From contig JAEUHM010000046.1 of assembly GCA_016795485.1 (NCBI GenBank), positions 1 through 64,000 of the forward strand: a DNA stretch of 64,000 bases. Reading direction: 5' to 3'. The notes beneath the pieces were generated by a model. The model was not told the DNA's origin and did not search any database. It saw only the letters and a list, made by a program, of their open reading frames with translations. A program made the translations under genes and the position numbers. This stretch comes from Verrucomicrobiaceae bacterium. GTDB lineage: Bacteria > Verrucomicrobiota > Verrucomicrobiia > Verrucomicrobiales > Verrucomicrobiaceae. Positions 1 through 8,177 of the stretch are shown here, one piece after another (the first letter of the stretch is position 1; each line of letters starts with the position of its first letter).

Positions 1-264
1 AGCGGTCACGGTTCCAGCCACGGTAACGGACACAACTCCGGGCATGGCTCCAGCAGCCATTACACACCAAGTCATGGAGGCGGGCACAGTTCCGGTCATG
101 GCTCTAGCAGCCACTACACGCCAAGTCATGGCAGCTACGGCGGGCACAGCAGCAACCGGCATTACGTTCCGAATCCGGGCCATGGCTCCAGCCACGGCAG
201 CAGCGGCGGACACATCAGCCTGCCGGGATTCCATTTTGATTTTGGCAGCCGTGGCCGCCACTAA
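1..264 (+). CDS. His/Gly/Ser-rich repeat protein, C-terminal part
   Basis: The reading frame starting at base 1 is open from the window edge to a TAA stop and gives 87 residues made mostly of Ser, Gly and His. Two imperfect copies of a GHGSSSHYTPSHG unit can be read, followed by a short ending GFHFDFGSRGRH. The start lies outside the window. His-rich Gly/Ser tails of this sort can bind divalent metals, and the neighbours on the other strand are metal-efflux genes, so a metal-related role is possible. That is inference only; no named family was recognised. A perfect 10-bp terminator follows 35 bases after the stop, which supports this frame as the real gene end. Another frame is also open here but gives Ala/Thr-rich sequence typical of a shadow. 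Confidence 0.7.
   Translation, partial: SGHGSSHGNGHNSGHGSSSHYTPSHGGGHSSGHGSSSHYTPSHGSYGGHSSNRHYVPNPGHGSSHGSSGGHISLPGFHFDFGSRGRH
37..131 (+). repeat. Two 41-base direct repeats within the His-rich gene
   Basis: Bases 37-77 and 91-131 match at 37 of 41 positions and both encode the same SGHGSSSHYTPSHG-type unit. The differences mostly fall at synonymous positions, which suggests an older duplication kept by selection on the protein. Confidence 0.75.
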
Positions 265-298
265 CAGGGAGTGAACGGGATCGAAAGATTCCACCAAG

Positions 299-334
299 CC
301 CGCCGGAGAAAGAGAGGACTCCGGCGGGTTTTTT
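299..334 (+). terminator. Rho-independent terminator
   Basis: A perfect 10-bp stem (cccgccggag / ctccggcggg) with a 10-base loop is followed directly by six T on the plus strand. It ends the His-rich gene and separates it from the convergent minus-strand metal-efflux run. Confidence 0.9.
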
Positions 335-365
335 GTGCTTGGTGGAAAAAGCTGTTTCATGCAGT

Positions 366-914
366 TCAATCCGTGCCGCCCATGAGTTTTTGGATGCTGG
401 GTGAGCTGTAGGCTTCACCAGCGAGCTTACCGTCCACAAAAGCCCGCACGCCCCAGGCATGATAGCGGACGCCGGTGGCTTCGATGGTCTTTGAACGTGC
501 CCGTTTGCCGCTGCCGGTGCGGACGGTGTGGCGCGGCGTGTAGGTGAAGTTGACGGGCTTGGTCTTGGCGTCGGCTTTTTTGCTTTGGGCCAGCTCCACA
601 GTCTCGGTGCCGCTGCCATGTTTGACCACTTTGTCCGTGTCGAGATTGTCGCCAAAGAACGCCCATTCGAGCTTCACCGCAGCAGGCTTTTCGAGATGAA
701 AGCCGGTGGCGGAGATTTCGAGCCAGCGGCTCTGCACCTCCTGCGGATTGTTGCCCTTGGGGTCGTTGTGCTCGCTTTTGGCGGCCACCTGGAGCTTGAT
801 GACGTTGTCCGCGAGCGCCGCTCCCGTGGTGGTGAGCAGGATGCAGACGATATGGGCGGAAATCCGGCGGAGCGAACTTCGGCGGCTGTTTGTGGATGTG
901 GGTCGGGGGTTCAT
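366..914 (-). CDS. Secreted protein of unknown function, end of efflux run
   Basis: This 182-residue protein has a long basic N-terminal region and a hydrophobic stretch (VCILLTTTGAALA) that looks like a signal peptide with cleavage near ALA-DN. The mature part (about 145 residues) looks beta-rich and has no Cys and no motif recognised here. The ATG at base 914 was chosen because it overlaps the stop codon of the upstream gene by four bases (ATGA), the usual sign of translational coupling; the frame is open further upstream but only as a shadow of that gene. It is the last gene of the metal-efflux run, but nothing in the sequence ties it to metals. Confidence 0.75.
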   Translation of the reverse strand: MNPRPTSTNSRRSSLRRISAHIVCILLTTTGAALADNVIKLQVAAKSEHNDPKGNNPQEVQSRWLEISATGFHLEKPAAVKLEWAFFGDNLDTDKVVKHGSGTETVELAQSKKADAKTKPVNFTYTPRHTVRTGSGKRARSKTIEATGVRYHAWGVRAFVDGKLAGEAYSSPSIQKLMGGTD

Positions 915-1252
915 GGATGCTTCTTTGAGGTGCTGTCTTGAAGCAGCACGATCTGGGTGACGAAATCCGGGCCGATGAGCGGGTTGTGCAGCTTGATCTG
1001 AACCCTCATGCCGGGTTTCAAATGAGCGGGGAGAGCTTCCGACTCGTCGTGCCAGAATTTGGCCCACTCCGAATAAACAAAGCGGCGCACGGGGCCGCCA
1101 TCCTGAGCGAAGGTGATCCAGCGCGTGGCATGATCGACGCTTTGAACGATGCCGGTCATGGTGGTGCCTCGCGGGCGTCTGGCCTCGGCAGTCGAGGGAA
1201 GCCAGAAGCACACGAGAGAGGCGAGGGTGAGAAAAGTCAGTGAGTGCTTCAT
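911..1252 (-). CDS. Small secreted protein of unknown function
   Basis: A 113-residue protein with a typical signal peptide (MKHSLTFLTLASLVCFWLPSTAEA) and a mature part of about 90 residues. The segment GIVQSVDHATRWITFAQDGG followed by a basic, aromatic stretch resembles small OB- or SH3-like beta-barrels that begin with a G-x-V-x-x-V-D strand, but this is only an impression from the pattern. It overlaps the next gene by four bases and is separated from the upstream small CTC-tail gene by 75 bases containing a hairpin. The function is unknown; co-transcription with the RND cassette is likely. Confidence 0.75.
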   Translation of the reverse strand: MKHSLTFLTLASLVCFWLPSTAEARRPRGTTMTGIVQSVDHATRWITFAQDGGPVRRFVYSEWAKFWHDESEALPAHLKPGMRVQIKLHNPLIGPDFVTQIVLLQDSTSKKHP

Positions 1253-1275
1253 GATATGCGGCTGCCCGCAGCCAG

Positions 1276-1305
1276 CAGCGCCGCCCTCACGGTGGGACGG
1301 CGCTG
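1276..1305. other. Intergenic hairpin
   Basis: An 8-bp perfect inverted repeat (cagcgccg / cggcgctg), extended by three more pairs across one bulged base, lies between two genes of the efflux run. No T-run follows on the minus strand, so it is more likely an mRNA-stabilising or processing hairpin than a terminator. Confidence 0.45.
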
Positions 1306-1327
1306 TGGCATGACGCGGGCGTGAGGG

Positions 1328-1804
1328 TTATTTCTTCTCCTCCTCGCCGTGCGCACAGGTGCAGGCGTATTCCTTGTTCTTGCAGGTGGGGCACTGTTCG
1401 AGGTTCAGGTTGAACTTCTCGGTGACGGCCTTGGCACCTTCCTTCTCGCGGATTTGCACCACGGTGGGGAGGTCGTTGCCTTCGGGAACGGCTTTGTCAG
1501 AGATCAGCTTGTCGCCGTCTTTGGTGAAGCTCAGCTTGGTGGGAGCGGAGCGGTCGCCGAGGGTGACGCTGATGACCTGCGCTCCAGGGGCGACGACTTT
1601 CATGTCGTCGTCGATGAAGCGGATTTCGACCTTCTTGTCTTTGTTCACGAAGAACTCGACGTGGGGTTCCACTTCGGTGATGAGCTTGCCGCCGGTGGGG
1701 CCGGCTTTGGCTGCATGTTCGTGGTCGTGCTTGTCCTTGTCAGCGGCATTGACCGTGAAGGCCAGGGCGAGGGTGAGCAGGGTGGTGATGAGCTTGGATT
1801 TCAT
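1328..1804 (-). CDS. Small exported protein with CxxC...CxC tail, RND-associated
   Basis: This 158-residue protein has a signal peptide (MKSKLITTLLTLALAFTVNA), then a His/Asp/Lys-rich start (DKDKHDHEHAAK), a beta-rich middle of about 100 residues, and a tail with CPTCKNKEYACTCAHGEEEKK. The CxxC and CxC pairs and the clustered His are plausible soft-metal ligands. It lies 83 bases downstream of the RND pump gene. The second cassette has a paralogue in the same place, with the same tail pattern and a related middle (KAGP-x-x-G near the start, then strands ending before the Cys tail). It is probably a periplasmic metal-binding accessory of the pump. No named family is known to me. Confidence 0.75.
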   Translation of the reverse strand: MKSKLITTLLTLALAFTVNAADKDKHDHEHAAKAGPTGGKLITEVEPHVEFFVNKDKKVEIRFIDDDMKVVAPGAQVISVTLGDRSAPTKLSFTKDGDKLISDKAVPEGNDLPTVVQIREKEGAKAVTEKFNLNLEQCPTCKNKEYACTCAHGEEEKK

Positions 1805-1887
1805 GGGTTCGGTTTGTGTATCGTTTGGTTTGGTTTTGCCTGGGCGGCGGAGGCTCTGATGAGTTCGTCGCTTTGGAAATTCATGGG

Positions 1888-4800
1888 TTAGTGCGAAGCG
1901 GGCGCATCGTTTGCGATGGCTGTGGCCGCGGCTTTGCGACCGAAGGTGTAGAACACGGTGGGCGTGACACCGAGGCCGAGCAGGGTGCTGGTGACGAGTC
2001 CGCCGACGATGACGACGGCCACGGGATGCAGGATTTCTTTGCCCGGCTGATCGGCGGCGAGAACGAGCGGGATGAGGCCGATGCCTGCGGCCAACGCGGT
2101 CATGAGCACGGGCACGAGACGCTCCTTGGTGCCGCGAATGACCATCTTGCGCGTGAAGCTCTCGCCCTCGTGCTGCATGAGGTGCAGGTAATGGCTGATG
2201 AGCATGATGCTATTGCGAGCGGCGACTCCGGCGACGGCGATGAAGCCGACGAGCGTGGCGATGCTGATGTTGTTCAGCTTGAAGTAGGTGAAGACGAGGC
2301 CGCCGACGAGGGCGAGCGGGATGTCGCAGAGCACCTGGATGGCGAAGAATGGCGTGCGGAAGTAGCCGTAGAGGAGGAAGGCGATGACGGCGAGGATGAC
2401 GGCGGTGAAGATGGCGATGCGCTGCGTGGCCTCTTGCTGCGCTTGGAACTCGCCCTCAAAGGTGATGAAGTAGCCTTCGGGCATTTTCACTTTCTCGGTG
2501 ACTTCATCCCGCAACTTGACGACGAGGTTCGACACATCCTGAACAGTTGGTTTGATGGCGAGGGCAAAGCGGCGCTGGCTGTTCTCACGGAAGATGACGT
2601 TCGGCCCTTTGGCCTCGCGCACATCCGCGACGAGTGAAAGCGGGATGCGCTGCCCTTCACCAGCCTCGATGGGCAGCTCGGCGATTTTATCGGGTGAATC
2701 ACGCCACTCAATGGGCAGGCGGGTGACGAGATTGACGGCTCGCTGGCCTTCACGAAGTTCGGCGACTTCCTTGCCACCGATGAGGGCGGAAAGCTGGTCG
2801 TTCAGCTTGCCGGGGGCGATGCCGTAGGCTTTGGCGCGGTCACGGTCGGCCTCGATGCGAAGCTGCGGGATGCTGGAGGTCTGGTCGAGCTTGCAATCCT
2901 CGAAGCCGGGGATGGTCTTGGCGATGGTTTGGATCTCGATTCCGATCTGGCGGAGTTTTTCCAAATCAGGGCCGAAGACCTTGATGGCGACGGGCGCGGA
3001 CACGCCGCTCATCATGTGGCCGATGCGGTCGGCGAGCGGGCCGCTCACCACGGCAAAGACGCCGGGCACGGTTTTGAGCTTCTGGGTGATGTCTGCGATG
3101 ATCTCTTTGCGGCCACGGCCTCCGCTGGAGTGACCTTCGCCCTCACTCCCGTCTTTGCGGAAGTCCACGTCGAACTCGGCGGTGGAGACGGGGACGACGT
3201 GATCGCCGCGCTCGGCACGGCCCAGGCGGCGACCGACCTTTGACACGCCTTCGACCGAAAGAATCTGCTGCTCCAGCACATCGGAGATTTTGTTCATCTC
3301 CTCCAGCGAGGTGCCGGGAGCTGCCGTGGCCGCGACGAGCGCGGTTTCCTCCTGGAACTTGGGTAGGAAGTCCTTGTTCATCTTCGGATACAAAGAGAAC
3401 GCCGCGATGACGATCATCAGCACGATGCCGAGCATGACGAGCGGCTGGCTGAGACCGAAGCGCAGCAAGGTGTTCTCCAGCAGCCATTTCATGCCACGGG
3501 TGAGGAAGCCGTCCTTGTGCTCATGGCCGTGCTTTGGATTCAGCAGCATCGAGCACAGCACGGGGATGGCCGTGAGGGAGACGACGAAGGAAGCCATCAT
3601 CGAGATGATGGTGGCGACGGCGATGGGGGCAAAGAGCTTGCCCTCCACGCCGGTGAGTCCCAGCAACGGAAGGAACACGAGAATGATGAGCACGGTGGCG
3701 TAGAGGATGGAGTTTCGCACCTCGCCGGAGGCTCGTGCGATGACTTGCAGCTTCGGCTGCGGATGCGGCAGCGCCGCGTTCTCCCGTAGGCGGCGGAAGA
3801 CGTTCTCCACATCCACAATGGCATCGTCCACGACCATGCCGATGGCGACGGCGAGGCCGCCAAGGGTCATGCTGTTCACGCTGATGCCCATCCACAGGAA
3901 GACGAGCATGGTGATCCCGAAGGACAGCGGCATGGCCATCAGCGTGATGAAGGTGGTGCGGAAGTTCAGCAGGAACAGAAACAGCACAATCGTCACCATG
4001 ATCGCACCATCACGGATGGCCTCGGTGAGGTTTCCGATGGCGTTGTCGATGAAATCTTTTTGCTGGAAGAGCAGCGTGGTTTCGACGCCCTGCGGGAAGG
4101 TGGGCTTCAAATCTTCCAGCGCTCCTTTGATCTGCTCCGTGAGGGCGCGGGTGTCAAAGCCGGGTGCCTTGGTGATGGACATGATGACGCCGTAGGTGGC
4201 GGATTTCTCCGGGAACTGGCTCACGGTGGCATCCCCGCGCATCGGCTCCACACCCCAGACCACATTGGCGACATCACCGATGGAGATGGGGCGGTCATTG
4301 ACCTTCTTGATCACAGTGCGGGCGATGTCATCGAGTTCGACGGTCATGGCGAGATTGCGCACCATGATCTCGGTGGGGCCGGTGTTGATGAAGCCGCCCG
4401 TGGTGGTGTTGGCGGACTCGGTGGCGGCCTCTTCCAGCTCATCAAAGCTGACGCCGTTGGCCTGCATCTTAAAGGGATCAGGCTGGATTTCGATGCGCTT
4501 CACACCGCCACCCATGTTGAGGATTTCGGCGATGCCGGACACGCTTTGCAGACGGCGCTTGATCGTCCAGTCGGCCAGCGAGCGCACTTCACGCGGCGGC
4601 AGGTAGCCTGGCTCGCCTTCTTTGATGGTGGAGCGCACCCCGACGAGGAGGATCTCTCCCATCAAAGACGCCACGGGTGTCATGAACGGCTGCACGCCCT
4701 CCGGCAACTGTTCGCGCACGCCTTGCAGACGCTCCTGCACGAGCATTCGCGCCTTGTAGATGTCCATGTCCCAGCCGAACTCGGCATAGACGAGGGAGAG

Positions 4801-5067
4801 TGCCACGTCGGAGTTTGAGCGCAGACGCGTGAGGCCCGCGACACCCATGAGAGCGCTTTCAATGGGTTGCGTCACACGCATTTCGACTTCCTCAGGCGCG
4901 AGGCCGGGGGATTCCGTCAAGATGATGACGGTGGGCTTGGTGAGGTCTGGCAGCACCTCCACGGGCAGCTCGGTGGCCGTCTTCAAGCCCATCACCATGA
5001 GGATGAGCGCGGCCCCGATGATGAGCGCCCGGCTGGCGAGCGCCCAATGAATCATTTTGTTGAGCAT
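1888..5067 (-). CDS. Heavy-metal efflux RND transporter, CusA/CzcA family (cassette B)
   Basis: At 1059 residues this has the normal length of an HME-RND inner-membrane pump, which exports metal ions by proton antiport together with a periplasmic adaptor and an outer-membrane channel. It begins with the usual MLNKMIHWALASRALIIGAA helix and the ELPVEVLPDLTKP segment. Membrane helices fill the middle and the C-terminal quarter. The helix-4 signature near residues 400-415 reads AIGMVVDDAIVDVEN, which is not the DFGxxxDGAxxxVEN form of divalent-cation pumps, so the substrate may differ from that of the second pump in this window. The adaptor gene ends four bases upstream, so the two are certainly co-expressed. 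The metal specificity cannot be decided from sequence alone. Confidence 0.93.
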   Translation of the reverse strand: MLNKMIHWALASRALIIGAALILMVMGLKTATELPVEVLPDLTKPTVIILTESPGLAPEEVEMRVTQPIESALMGVAGLTRLRSNSDVALSLVYAEFGWDMDIYKARMLVQERLQGVREQLPEGVQPFMTPVASLMGEILLVGVRSTIKEGEPGYLPPREVRSLADWTIKRRLQSVSGIAEILNMGGGVKRIEIQPDPFKMQANGVSFDELEEAATESANTTTGGFINTGPTEIMVRNLAMTVELDDIARTVIKKVNDRPISIGDVANVVWGVEPMRGDATVSQFPEKSATYGVIMSITKAPGFDTRALTEQIKGALEDLKPTFPQGVETTLLFQQKDFIDNAIGNLTEAIRDGAIMVTIVLFLFLLNFRTTFITLMAMPLSFGITMLVFLWMGISVNSMTLGGLAVAIGMVVDDAIVDVENVFRRLRENAALPHPQPKLQVIARASGEVRNSILYATVLIILVFLPLLGLTGVEGKLFAPIAVATIISMMASFVVSLTAIPVLCSMLLNPKHGHEHKDGFLTRGMKWLLENTLLRFGLSQPLVMLGIVLMIVIAAFSLYPKMNKDFLPKFQEETALVAATAAPGTSLEEMNKISDVLEQQILSVEGVSKVGRRLGRAERGDHVVPVSTAEFDVDFRKDGSEGEGHSSGGRGRKEIIADITQKLKTVPGVFAVVSGPLADRIGHMMSGVSAPVAIKVFGPDLEKLRQIGIEIQTIAKTIPGFEDCKLDQTSSIPQLRIEADRDRAKAYGIAPGKLNDQLSALIGGKEVAELREGQRAVNLVTRLPIEWRDSPDKIAELPIEAGEGQRIPLSLVADVREAKGPNVIFRENSQRRFALAIKPTVQDVSNLVVKLRDEVTEKVKMPEGYFITFEGEFQAQQEATQRIAIFTAVILAVIAFLLYGYFRTPFFAIQVLCDIPLALVGGLVFTYFKLNNISIATLVGFIAVAGVAARNSIMLISHYLHLMQHEGESFTRKMVIRGTKERLVPVLMTALAAGIGLIPLVLAADQPGKEILHPVAVVIVGGLVTSTLLGLGVTPTVFYTFGRKAAATAIANDAPASH

Positions 5068-5070
5068 GGG

Positions 5071-6243
5071 TTACGCAGCCTCCTTTTCAGCGGGTTTCGG
5101 GGCGGGAGTCTCGGCTTCTTCACTGCGGCTTTTTTTGGTGAAGATGGAAAGCAGCAGCAGCACGGCCAAAGCGCCGGTGGCATACTTCCACAGCGGGCTG
5201 TCACCTTCTTCCTCGCCGTGCCCGTGCCCGTCTCCGCCGCCTTTTTTGGCATCCATCGCGGCTTTCTTCTCCGGCGTGAGTTCGGAGCCATCGGCGGCGT
5301 GTTCGTGACCGTGGGCGGCATCCAGCGCCTCTTTGAGCGAGACGCTGCTGGCTCCGGCAAAGGAGAGGGAATAGGCACCGCGAGTCACGACCTCATCCGC
5401 AGGCAGCAGGCCGCTGGTGATCTCGACAAAGCGGTCATTGATCTCGCCCACGATGACCGGTGTCTTCACGAAGGCGTTCGCGAGATCGAAGTCCTTCACA
5501 TAAACGAAGCGGCTGCCGCCCTCGCCCTGCAAGGCGGCACGCGGCACGCTGACCACGTTGCTGCGCTTGCTCATCACGATGCTGAACTCCGCCCGCATGT
5601 CGGCGCGGAGCTGGCCGCCGGTATTCGGCAGGCGGAAGATGGCATCAATCGTGCCGCTGGCCTTGTCCGCGCTGGTGCCGAAACGCAGCAGCTCGCCGTT
5701 GAATTTTTCATTGGGCAGCGCGGCCACTTTGATGTGCGCCACGGTGCCGGGCTTCATGCGTCCGGCCTGGTGCTCAGGCACACGCGCCACCGCATAGACC
5801 TCACTGAGGTCGGTGATCTCCAGCATGGCCTTTTCAGGATCAATGGGGTCGCCGAGGCGTGCATCCACATGGGTGACGAGTCCGCTGAGTGGTGCCTTGA
5901 GCACGATCACGGGTGGCGGATCACCCGGCTGGCGGCTCTCCACCTTTGCCACCTCGTCGCCTTCTTTCACCATGTCCCCAGGAGTGAGTTTCAGCTCCAC
6001 GATGCGGCCTGGAATGCGACTGCTGACTGCGGCGATCTTGCTGGGAATGGCCTCGATGCGTCCGAGCGAGAAGATGGTGGCCTCGAAATCGGTCTCCTCG
6101 ACTTCGACCGTCTCAATGCGGAGGTTTTTCACGCCGGTTTCATCCAGCACGACGGTGTTGGCCGCGCGTTTGTTGTCTTCGGCGGCAGTGGTGATGCCGG
6201 TCAAAGACAGGCAGAGGAATAAGTGAGCCAGGGGGCGTTTCAT
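5071..6243 (-). CDS. RND periplasmic adaptor with His-rich region and C-terminal membrane helix
   Basis: A 390-residue membrane-fusion protein of the CusB/CzcB type. A signal peptide (MKRPLAHLFLCLSLTGITTAA) is followed by the adaptor body: SSRIPGRIVELKLTPGDMV is the first lipoyl-type strand set, APLSGLVTHVDARLGDPI the second, then the beta-barrel and the membrane-proximal domain. The hairpin between the lipoyl halves is very short. After about residue 300 comes a His-rich segment (HGHEH, then GDGHGHGEEEGD) and a clear membrane helix (WKYATGALAVLLLLSIF) with a charged tail, which is unusual for an adaptor. The start was set at the ATG that opens the signal peptide, not at an upstream in-frame codon. 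It lies 19 bases after the TolC-type gene and 3 bases before the pump. Confidence 0.88.
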   Translation of the reverse strand: MKRPLAHLFLCLSLTGITTAAEDNKRAANTVVLDETGVKNLRIETVEVEETDFEATIFSLGRIEAIPSKIAAVSSRIPGRIVELKLTPGDMVKEGDEVAKVESRQPGDPPPVIVLKAPLSGLVTHVDARLGDPIDPEKAMLEITDLSEVYAVARVPEHQAGRMKPGTVAHIKVAALPNEKFNGELLRFGTSADKASGTIDAIFRLPNTGGQLRADMRAEFSIVMSKRSNVVSVPRAALQGEGGSRFVYVKDFDLANAFVKTPVIVGEINDRFVEITSGLLPADEVVTRGAYSLSFAGASSVSLKEALDAAHGHEHAADGSELTPEKKAAMDAKKGGGDGHGHGEEEGDSPLWKYATGALAVLLLLSIFTKKSRSEEAETPAPKPAEKEAA

Positions 6244-6262
6244 GATGAGAGTCAGGTGGAAA

Positions 6263-7513
6263 TTAGCGGGTAGGTTTCGGTGCGGGCGTGGCCGGGGCGT
6301 GCTTGCCGATGGCGGCCTCGTAGCGGATGCGGGCGAGATGAAAATCACGCACGGCATCCAGCGCGGCGGCTTCCAGTTGCAGGCGTTGCTCGCGGGCGCG
6401 GAGGATGGTGAGCAGGTCAGTCTGGCCGCTCTCGTAGGCTTTTTCGAGCTTGCCGGTCTGCTCGATCACGAGCGGCAGGAGCTTGTCGCGGGTCTCATGC
6501 GCGAGGTCATAGCTGGTCTGCATATCCCTCCGGGCATTCTCCGCATCACTGAGGATTTGCTTGGCGAGCGCCGCCTGCTCCAGGCGCACACGCTCTGCGG
6601 CGGCGGTCTTCTCGGCTATCTGGCCCTCGTTCTTGTTCCAAAACGGCAGCGGCAGCGAGACGCGGAAACCGATCACACCATTGGTGCGGCGATCATCGCC
6701 AGAGGCATTCTGATACTCAGGCCCGGCGAAGATGCCCGCGCTCACGTCCTGCCACTTGTTGGCTTTGGCGAGGTTGATGTCGGTCTGAGAAGCGATGACC
6801 TTGGCCTCCGCGAGCTGATAGTCGGCACGCAGCATCCAGTTCGCCCCTTTACCCGGCACACCCATTTCCGGGAGTGCGCCGGAGATCGACAGCGCAGCAT
6901 CAGGATCAAGGTCGAGCATGGGCTTGAGAGTGCCCAGCAGGCTGCGGCTTTCGCCCTCCAGCTTGCGGGCTTCTACGATGAGGCGCTGCGCGTCCACCTG
7001 GGCCTGGGCGGCATCCAGCGCGGAGAGTTCACCCGCCTTGGCACGTCCGGTGACGAACTCGGAGAGCTTTTTCGCCAGCTCCGTCTGCTGCTGGCGCAAA
7101 CCTCGCTGCTGCTCGATGGCGAGAATCTGCACCGCCAAAGTCTGCGCCTCGGAAATCAAACGGCGCTCGGCATCCCTCACCTCCAGCTCCGCTGCGGTGA
7201 CGAGCTGCGCGGTGAGCTGCTTCTCCAGCCGCAAGCGTCTGGTGATCGGGAACGATTGATCGAGCGACATCATGACCTCCCCCGGCGAAAGGTAGGTTTC
7301 ATTCCGGGTATCCACGCCCACCGTGGGATTGGAGAGACGCCCCGCCCCGAGCTGGCGGCCACGGGCCTCCTCCACGGCCATGCGGGCGGCTTTCAACGAG
7401 GGATGAGCGGCACGGACACGCGGCCCGATGTCGGAAAGAGAAAGAGTGAGTGCCGGAGCTGATGAAACAGCCGCCAGGAACAAGGAGAAAGTCAGTGAGA
7501 TGGAACGAAGCAT
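6263..7513 (-). CDS. TolC/CzcC-family outer-membrane efflux channel (cassette B)
   Basis: This 416-residue protein has a signal peptide (MLRSISLTFSLFLAAVSSAPA) and two outer-membrane efflux protein repeats: long amphipathic helices rich in Ala, Glu, Gln and Arg separated by beta segments (VGFRVSLPLPFWNKNEGQI is the typical second-repeat strand). Its length matches CzcC/CusC. It should form the trimeric outer-membrane duct for the adaptor and pump encoded just downstream. No lipobox is present, unlike E. coli CusC. The C-terminus is Pro/Lys-rich (APATPAPKPTR). Confidence 0.92.
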   Translation of the reverse strand: MLRSISLTFSLFLAAVSSAPALTLSLSDIGPRVRAAHPSLKAARMAVEEARGRQLGAGRLSNPTVGVDTRNETYLSPGEVMMSLDQSFPITRRLRLEKQLTAQLVTAAELEVRDAERRLISEAQTLAVQILAIEQQRGLRQQQTELAKKLSEFVTGRAKAGELSALDAAQAQVDAQRLIVEARKLEGESRSLLGTLKPMLDLDPDAALSISGALPEMGVPGKGANWMLRADYQLAEAKVIASQTDINLAKANKWQDVSAGIFAGPEYQNASGDDRRTNGVIGFRVSLPLPFWNKNEGQIAEKTAAAERVRLEQAALAKQILSDAENARRDMQTSYDLAHETRDKLLPLVIEQTGKLEKAYESGQTDLLTILRAREQRLQLEAAALDAVRDFHLARIRYEAAIGKHAPATPAPKPTR

Positions 7514-7628
7514 GGAAAGGGTGGTGGTTTGTGGTTTGCAGGCGTGGACAGGCCATGCCTAGAGCAGTGAAAAGATCGCCAATGCGCCTCAAGCCGTCAG
7601 TCGTGGACGGCGGCGCGGGCTTTCAGCC

Positions 7629-8078
7629 TCAAACCAAAATCACCATGCAACGAGCCACCTGCACAGCGGCAGATGGCGGACTATCTCCCCCGGTGTCCAG
7701 GGGCGTCTTCATCCATTCATTCTCGGCGCGTGCCTGAATCTGCACCCAATCGTGAATCCAAGTCTCGGCGACGAGCACCGCGACGAAGGCAGGAATCGAA
7801 ACAGTCGCCAAATTGGAGGGCGCGGCCTGCATATCCACGCTCAGAGGCGTGTGGTGCTCTTTCTCACCTTTGTCGTCACAGTCCTTGGTGGAGCTTTCCT
7901 CGCAGGGCACCTCACCCGCGTGGTCATCCACGATCACGCGATGGCAGTGCTCCGCTTTCGTCTCTACTGGCGCATCGCCATGAGCACAGGCATAGCCACA
8001 CTGCACGCCAAACACCTGCACACACGCGACGACCAGAACGGCCAGCGTGGGGAGGATGCGTTTGCGGAAAAGTGACAT
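7629..8078 (-). CDS. Small exported Cys/His-rich protein, first gene of cassette B
   Basis: A 149-residue protein with a signal-peptide-like N-terminus (MSLFRKRILPTLAVLVVACVQVFG) and a mature part holding seven Cys and many His and Asp (CGYACAHG, EHCHRVIVDDHAGEVPC, DCDDKGEKEHH). A second hydrophobic segment (ATVSIPAFVAVLVAETWI) follows. The ATG at 8078 was preferred to an upstream in-frame TTG at 8117, because it places the signal peptide at the N-terminus. It matches the small Cys/His-rich protein that begins the other cassette, and both resemble in position and size the CzcI-type proteins encoded ahead of czcCBA. That parallel is inference, not a recognised family match. Confidence 0.65.
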   Translation of the reverse strand: MSLFRKRILPTLAVLVVACVQVFGVQCGYACAHGDAPVETKAEHCHRVIVDDHAGEVPCEESSTKDCDDKGEKEHHTPLSVDMQAAPSNLATVSIPAFVAVLVAETWIHDWVQIQARAENEWMKTPLDTGGDSPPSAAVQVARCMVILV

Positions 8079-8132
8079 GAGCGGTGCTAAGATGCTCTCG
8101 GGGCTGAAACTATTCAACTTTAATTTTGAAGC

Positions 8133-8161
8133 CCCCTGATCTCAGAGCTTGGAATCAGGGG
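8133..8161 (-). terminator. Possible terminator or attenuator hairpin between cassettes
   Basis: An 8-bp inverted repeat (cccctgat / atcagggg) with a 13-base loop lies just after the last gene of cassette A. On the minus strand it is followed by an AT-rich stretch but not by a clean T-run, so termination may be partial. Confidence 0.4.
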
Positions 8162-8177
8162 ACTTTCGGCAGTTCGA

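Noticed and set aside
44-274. Alternative open frame over the His-rich repeats giving an Ala/Thr-rich product
   Set aside because: The first frame gives periodic GHGSS units and ends 35 bases before a strong terminator; the other frame shows only a shifted translation of the repeats.
1276-1305. Hairpin as a transcription terminator within the efflux run
   Set aside because: No T-run follows on the transcribed strand, and two further genes continue downstream in the same direction.
4867-6222. 451-codon open frame on the plus strand opposite the adaptor gene
   Set aside because: The product is low-complexity and lacks motifs, while the opposite strand encodes a recognisable CusB-type adaptor and the pump start.
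6242-7462. 406-codon open frame on the plus strand opposite the TolC-type gene
   Set aside because: It is a shadow of the outer-membrane channel gene; composition is Leu/Gly/His/Arg-rich without structure.
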